From the NCBI GenBank assembly GCA_964527795.1, contig CAZGOS010000155.1, forward strand, positions 1-7,521: DNA of 7,521 bases. The letters are read 5' to 3'. A model generated the notes under the pieces. It was not told the DNA's origin. It worked only from the letters and a program-made list of their open reading frames with translations, and did no database searches. The position numbers and the translations under genes were made by a program. Each line of letters begins with the position of its first letter. Within the stretch, counting starts at the first letter, position 1. Shown one piece after another: positions 4,942 to 7,521 of the stretch. This DNA comes from SMXL01 sp964527795. Lineage in GTDB: Bacteria; Bacteroidota; Rhodothermia; Rhodothermales; UBA10348.

Positions 4942-4975
4942 GAATGCCCTGTTCGACACGTCGGATGGGGCATTC
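4942..4975. terminator. Hairpin between convergent genes
   Basis: GAATGCCC (4942-4949) and GGGCATTC (4968-4975) form a perfect 8-bp stem. The 18-nt loop contains a further CGA/TCG pairing. It lies between the stop of the plus-strand lipoprotein gene and the end of the minus-strand relic, where a bidirectional terminator would be expected, but no T-run flanks it on either side. Confidence 0.45.
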
Positions 4976-4992
4976 CCCTGCACGCTTTGACG

Positions 4993-5154
4993 TCAGCCTT
5001 CGACGAGTTCGACGATCGTATTGGCGATGGTGCTCATCGGCATCTCCTGGTCGCCCATCGTCATGGTCATCTCCATCGTCATCGAGCCGGCGCTCTTGAG
5101 CAGTCGGCCGCGATCGAGCGTCGACGTGGTCGTGGTTGTCATGCCGCCGAACAC
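4993..5154 (-). pseudogene. Thr/Met-rich C-terminal protein tail (relic), unknown family
   Basis: Minus-strand frame reading through FGGMTTTTTSTLDRGRLL, KSAGSMTMEMTMTMG and ending STIANTIVELVEG-stop. The alternating Thr/Met beta-strand pattern around a D-x-GRLL turn resembles the end of secreted or lipoprotein families such as DUF6263-like proteins (tentative). It is in frame with the DUF5673-like relic just upstream, so it is either that protein's own extension or the surviving tail of a second gene joined by deletion. There is no start or ribosome site of its own, so a functional protein is unlikely. Confidence 0.4.
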
Positions 5155-5427
5155 GAACAGACCATTCACTGCATCCCTGTGTTGAGGGGGTACGGGGTAT
5201 CTCACAGTTCGGATGTAGAGCCATCACCTTTTCACCCTGATTGTGAGAGCCTTTTCTTCCCATTCGTAGAATTCGATCCGCTCCCACTTAAGAAGCTGAC
5301 CGGCAAAGAAGATTCCGGCCTCCCTGATCTCCAGAGCGCTCAAGCCTAAGAATAGAAATAGAGATCCCAAAGCGAGCGTCATCGCGAGATCTGAACAGTC
5401 GGCAGATGGGTATAACAGGCCGCACGT
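5155..5427 (-). pseudogene. DUF5673-like small membrane protein, broken by in-frame TGA
   Basis: On the minus strand, from ATG 5382 (codon 5382-5380), the frame reads a hydrophobic segment MTLALGSLFLFLGLSALEIR, then EAGIFFAGQLLKWERIEFYE, then WEEKALTIRVKR and TGA (5226-5224). The same frame then continues with WLYIRTVRYPVPPQHRDAV. This matches the DUF5673 layout: a membrane helix, then R-E-x-GI, a W-x-x-I-x-x-Y-x-W strand, a basic L-T-x-R-x-K strand and a short V-P-P-x-H-R-D-A-V end. The homology spans the TGA, which would fit a CGA (Arg) to TGA change. Upstream of 5428 the frame is stopped. A different frame at about 5385-5460 (APVLLLDVRPVIPICRLFRS) could be its displaced N-terminus, implying a frameshift. 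It lies downstream of, and on the same strand as, the M16 peptidase gene. A truncated 52-aa peptide could still be made. Confidence 0.6.
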
Positions 5428-5508
5428 CTAATAGGAGAACCGGGGCGTTCAAAATGCGGAGAAAACCCCGACCGTTAAGGCGCAGAAATGCCATACCCGT
5501 CTAACCAC
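5428..5508. other. Gap between M16 gene and relic
   Basis: 81 bp with only the possible frameshifted N-terminus of the DUF5673-like relic (minus strand, hydrophobic APVLLLDVRPVIPICRL). No promoter, repeat or hairpin was recognised here. Confidence 0.4.
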
Positions 5509-7521
5509 TTATTGAGCCACAGTCTCCGGAAAGAGCGAAACCTTGACGTAGTTTTCCGTATTGAAAAACGTCCTGGCCGCATCCCGAATCCGTTCCTCAG
5601 TGAGTCCGGCAACCATTTCTTCATAGTCCAGAATCCGTCGCGGGTCTCTACCGTACTGTTCCGAACTCAGGAGCTGATTGAGCCAGTAGCGATTCTCCCG
5701 CATGTTCGTTTCATAGGAGCGTCGCTGGAGTTCCTGCACTTTGCTGCGATCAGTGGAATCCGGACCAACCGTCGACAGGCTGTCTATCTGCTGGAATACA
5801 ACGTCAGTCAACTCATCGACTCGGTCCGGGGCCGAGCCAAAACTCACAGAGACCGAGTATCCATGATCCGGCTCGCGTCTAATACGGCCGCTGACTCGAA
5901 CCGAATACGTTCCGCCGAGGTCTTCGCGGAGCCGCTCACGCAACCTGATTTGAAGCACGTCAGCCATCGAGCTGATGATATAACGGTTATCTCGTGTATC
6001 TTCGATTTCACCGGTGAAAATAATGGTGGTCTGGCTTTGCGGTTCGACCCCTTTAGTAACGTTTTTCTTGATTACGCCAACGGGCGGCTCGACTCCAATG
6101 TCCACCCACATTTCTTCACGATCAATTGAAGGCAACCCGCCGATGTACGTTTCCACCAGCGGCCGCAGGGTACCAATATCAATATTTCCGACGAAAACGA
6201 ACGTGAAGTCGCCGGCATCGGCAAAGCGTTCCCGATAAAAAGCGAACGAATCTTCCAGGTCAGTCTCGCCAAGAACCTCCATATTGAACGGTCTCGTCCG
6301 ATAGTGGCCTTGCGACATGGTCACGGACAACGTGTCCTGAAAATGTCCTCTCGGACTCGCACCCATGTTGGAAATGAAGCTTCCCATGCGCGTCCGGTAG
6401 GCAATAAACGCGGTACTGTCATGCCGCGGTGCTCTGAACTGGAGATTGATCAACTGGAACAGGGTCTCTATATCCTTGGGGGAGGCCTGTCCGGAGAGCC
6501 CCTCCGTGTACGTCCCAATGCTGGGGGAAACACGTACCACCTGGCCGGCAAGTTTCTTGTTCAGCTCGATATTGTTGAACTCGCCCACACCACTCTGCCC
6601 GATAATCGCTGATGCAGTCATCGCCGGCACGTACCGCGCGTTCGCAACCAGCGACGTTCCACCGGGACTGAAGGCTCTAAAGAGAATCTCGTCGTCCTTG
6701 AAATCCGTGGGGCGAAGCAATACGCGAACTCCGTTACCCAGCTCCCAGATCGTCAAGCCGAGTTCTTCGATCGTCTCCTCGCGGGTAATTGCGGTCGGAG
6801 TTGGCATCTCTGCCATCAGTGGAGCGTCAACCGTAGCATCTTCATACGGCGTGATCTCAGCCGACTCTATTGATTCGAAAACAGCCATCAGGCCGGCCTC
6901 GGTTGGAATCTCCAGATCTGCCTTTTCGGGCGAGTTGACCATGACGACCCTGTCGTGCTCCGTTATCCACGCACGCGCAAGACTATTTACCTCCTCCAGG
7001 GTGATTGTCGGCACGAACTGTTGATGCATCTCCCACTCCATTTCGATGCCGGGAATGGGTTCGTCCGTCAAGAAATTCCTGCGATATTCTGCCGCGAGTT
7101 GCCGTGAGTCACGTTTGTCTCGCTCGGCGTACGCCCGTTCAAAATTGCGCAACGTTTCAATTTTTTGTCGTTCGAATTCGCTTTCAGCAAATCCGAAACG
7201 AGCGACTCGCTCGGCCTCGGTCAGAATTGCATTGAGCCCCTTTTCGATTCCGCCGTCCGGGACAAACGCAGCGAGAAAATAAACCTCCCCGGATCTCACG
7301 AATTGGCCCTGGTTCGAAATCGAGAATGCAAAGGGCGGATCCGCCGATTGCGCAAGCTCATTCAATCGATTGTTCAGCATTGAATTGTACAGATCTTCAA
7401 CGATGAACTGCTGGCGATAGTCACCGACTGTAGTCGCTTTACGCAGTGGCTGTTTGTGATATACCGAGATCAGCGAGTTGGTAGCTTCCGGGTCGGAAGC
7501 GATCGCGAACAACGTTTCGTC
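5509..7521 (-). CDS. M16-family zinc metallopeptidase (PqqL/pitrilysin-like), C-terminal part
   Basis: The frame is open through the right edge (first visible residues DETLFAIAS), so the TTG at 7512 is not the start; the stop is TAA at 5511-5509. About 670 residues are visible. Numbering from the Met of MFAIAS, residues 1-200 are the second lobe of the first half, with QQFIVEDLYNSMLNNRL, then SEFERQKIETLRNFERAYAE. The third lobe starts at about 252 (LTIWELGNGVRVLLRPTDFK) and lacks an HxxEH zinc motif, as expected of the inactive second half. The last lobe covers about 410-667, with FTFVFVGNID (436-445) and the conserved RLREDLGGTYSV, whose Arg529 and Tyr536 match the substrate-binding Arg/Tyr pair of M16 enzymes. 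The catalytic HxxEH domain should lie beyond the window. Members of about 930-960 aa degrade peptides in the periplasm or on the cell surface. Signal peptide and location cannot be judged from this part. Confidence 0.9.
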   Translation of the reverse strand, partial: DETLFAIASDPEATNSLISVYHKQPLRKATTVGDYRQQFIVEDLYNSMLNNRLNELAQSADPPFAFSISNQGQFVRSGEVYFLAAFVPDGGIEKGLNAILTEAERVARFGFAESEFERQKIETLRNFERAYAERDKRDSRQLAAEYRRNFLTDEPIPGIEMEWEMHQQFVPTITLEEVNSLARAWITEHDRVVMVNSPEKADLEIPTEAGLMAVFESIESAEITPYEDATVDAPLMAEMPTPTAITREETIEELGLTIWELGNGVRVLLRPTDFKDDEILFRAFSPGGTSLVANARYVPAMTASAIIGQSGVGEFNNIELNKKLAGQVVRVSPSIGTYTEGLSGQASPKDIETLFQLINLQFRAPRHDSTAFIAYRTRMGSFISNMGASPRGHFQDTLSVTMSQGHYRTRPFNMEVLGETDLEDSFAFYRERFADAGDFTFVFVGNIDIGTLRPLVETYIGGLPSIDREEMWVDIGVEPPVGVIKKNVTKGVEPQSQTTIIFTGEIEDTRDNRYIISSMADVLQIRLRERLREDLGGTYSVRVSGRIRREPDHGYSVSVSFGSAPDRVDELTDVVFQQIDSLSTVGPDSTDRSKVQELQRRSYETNMRENRYWLNQLLSSEQYGRDPRRILDYEEMVAGLTEERIRDAARTFFNTENYVKVSLFPETVAQ

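Noticed and set aside
5224..5226. TGA read as selenocysteine or tryptophan in the DUF5673-like frame
   Set aside because: No redox motif or SECIS-like hairpin is evident, and TGA ends the regulator and lipoprotein genes normally, so a nonsense mutation is simpler.
4987..5349. 120-codon plus-strand frame in the convergent region
   Set aside because: The translation is His/Arg-rich with no family pattern; the opposite strand carries the meaningful DUF5673-like and Thr/Met-rich sequences.
5488..6129. 213-codon plus-strand frame opposite the M16 gene
   Set aside because: It is fully antisense to the conserved C-terminal peptidase lobe; no domain or start signal.
1..7521. CRISPR array, tRNA, rRNA, or complete insertion sequence
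   Set aside because: No regularly spaced identical repeats, no tRNA-like cloverleaf or rRNA stretch, and no transposase frame were seen on either strand.

Overview
The window looks like chromosome from a Gram-negative-type bacterium of moderate GC. It carries an NtrC-class two-component system, a lipobox lipoprotein and a large two-half M16 peptidase. The kinase H-box style, the DUF5673-like relic and the M16 type would fit something near the FCB/Gemmatimonadota-Rhodothermota assemblage, but this placement is a low-confidence guess. TAG, TAA and TGA are all used as ordinary stops, so the code appears standard.

Left part (1-3426): the C-terminal half of an NtrY-like sensor histidine kinase runs in from the left edge and ends at 753. 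Its probable partner, a complete NtrC-family sigma-54 activator (2062-3426), lies 1.3 kb downstream on the same strand. Between them sit two compact toxin-antitoxin (TA) units. The first is a DUF2281-type antitoxin whose PemK/MazF-like toxin has lost its core by an apparent in-frame deletion. The second is an intact-looking ParE/RelE-family pair. A similar ~33-bp imperfect repeat begins directly after the last stop codon of each TA unit. An 8-bp direct repeat flanks the whole block, as if it had been inserted into a kinase-regulator operon.

Middle (3427-4861): a 349-bp intergenic region holds two GC-rich hairpins, then two matching 18-bp palindromes of form TGTGTNC-N4-GNACACA centred 34 bp apart, then a candidate -24/-12 (sigma-54) promoter, then a strong Shine-Dalgarno. 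These lead into a TPR-repeat lipoprotein gene. This is the layout of an NtrC-type enhancer plus sigma-54 promoter, and it makes the lipoprotein the best visible candidate target of the neighbouring regulator. This regulatory circuit is the most interesting item in the window.

Right part (4862-7521): a convergent region contains a hairpin and a decayed minus-strand gene. The decayed gene is a DUF5673-like membrane protein with an in-frame TGA, a probable upstream frameshift, and an in-frame Thr/Met-rich tail of other or unknown origin. Beyond it, on the minus strand, is the C-terminal ~670 residues of an M16 (insulinase/pitrilysin) peptidase whose N-terminal catalytic half lies past the right edge.
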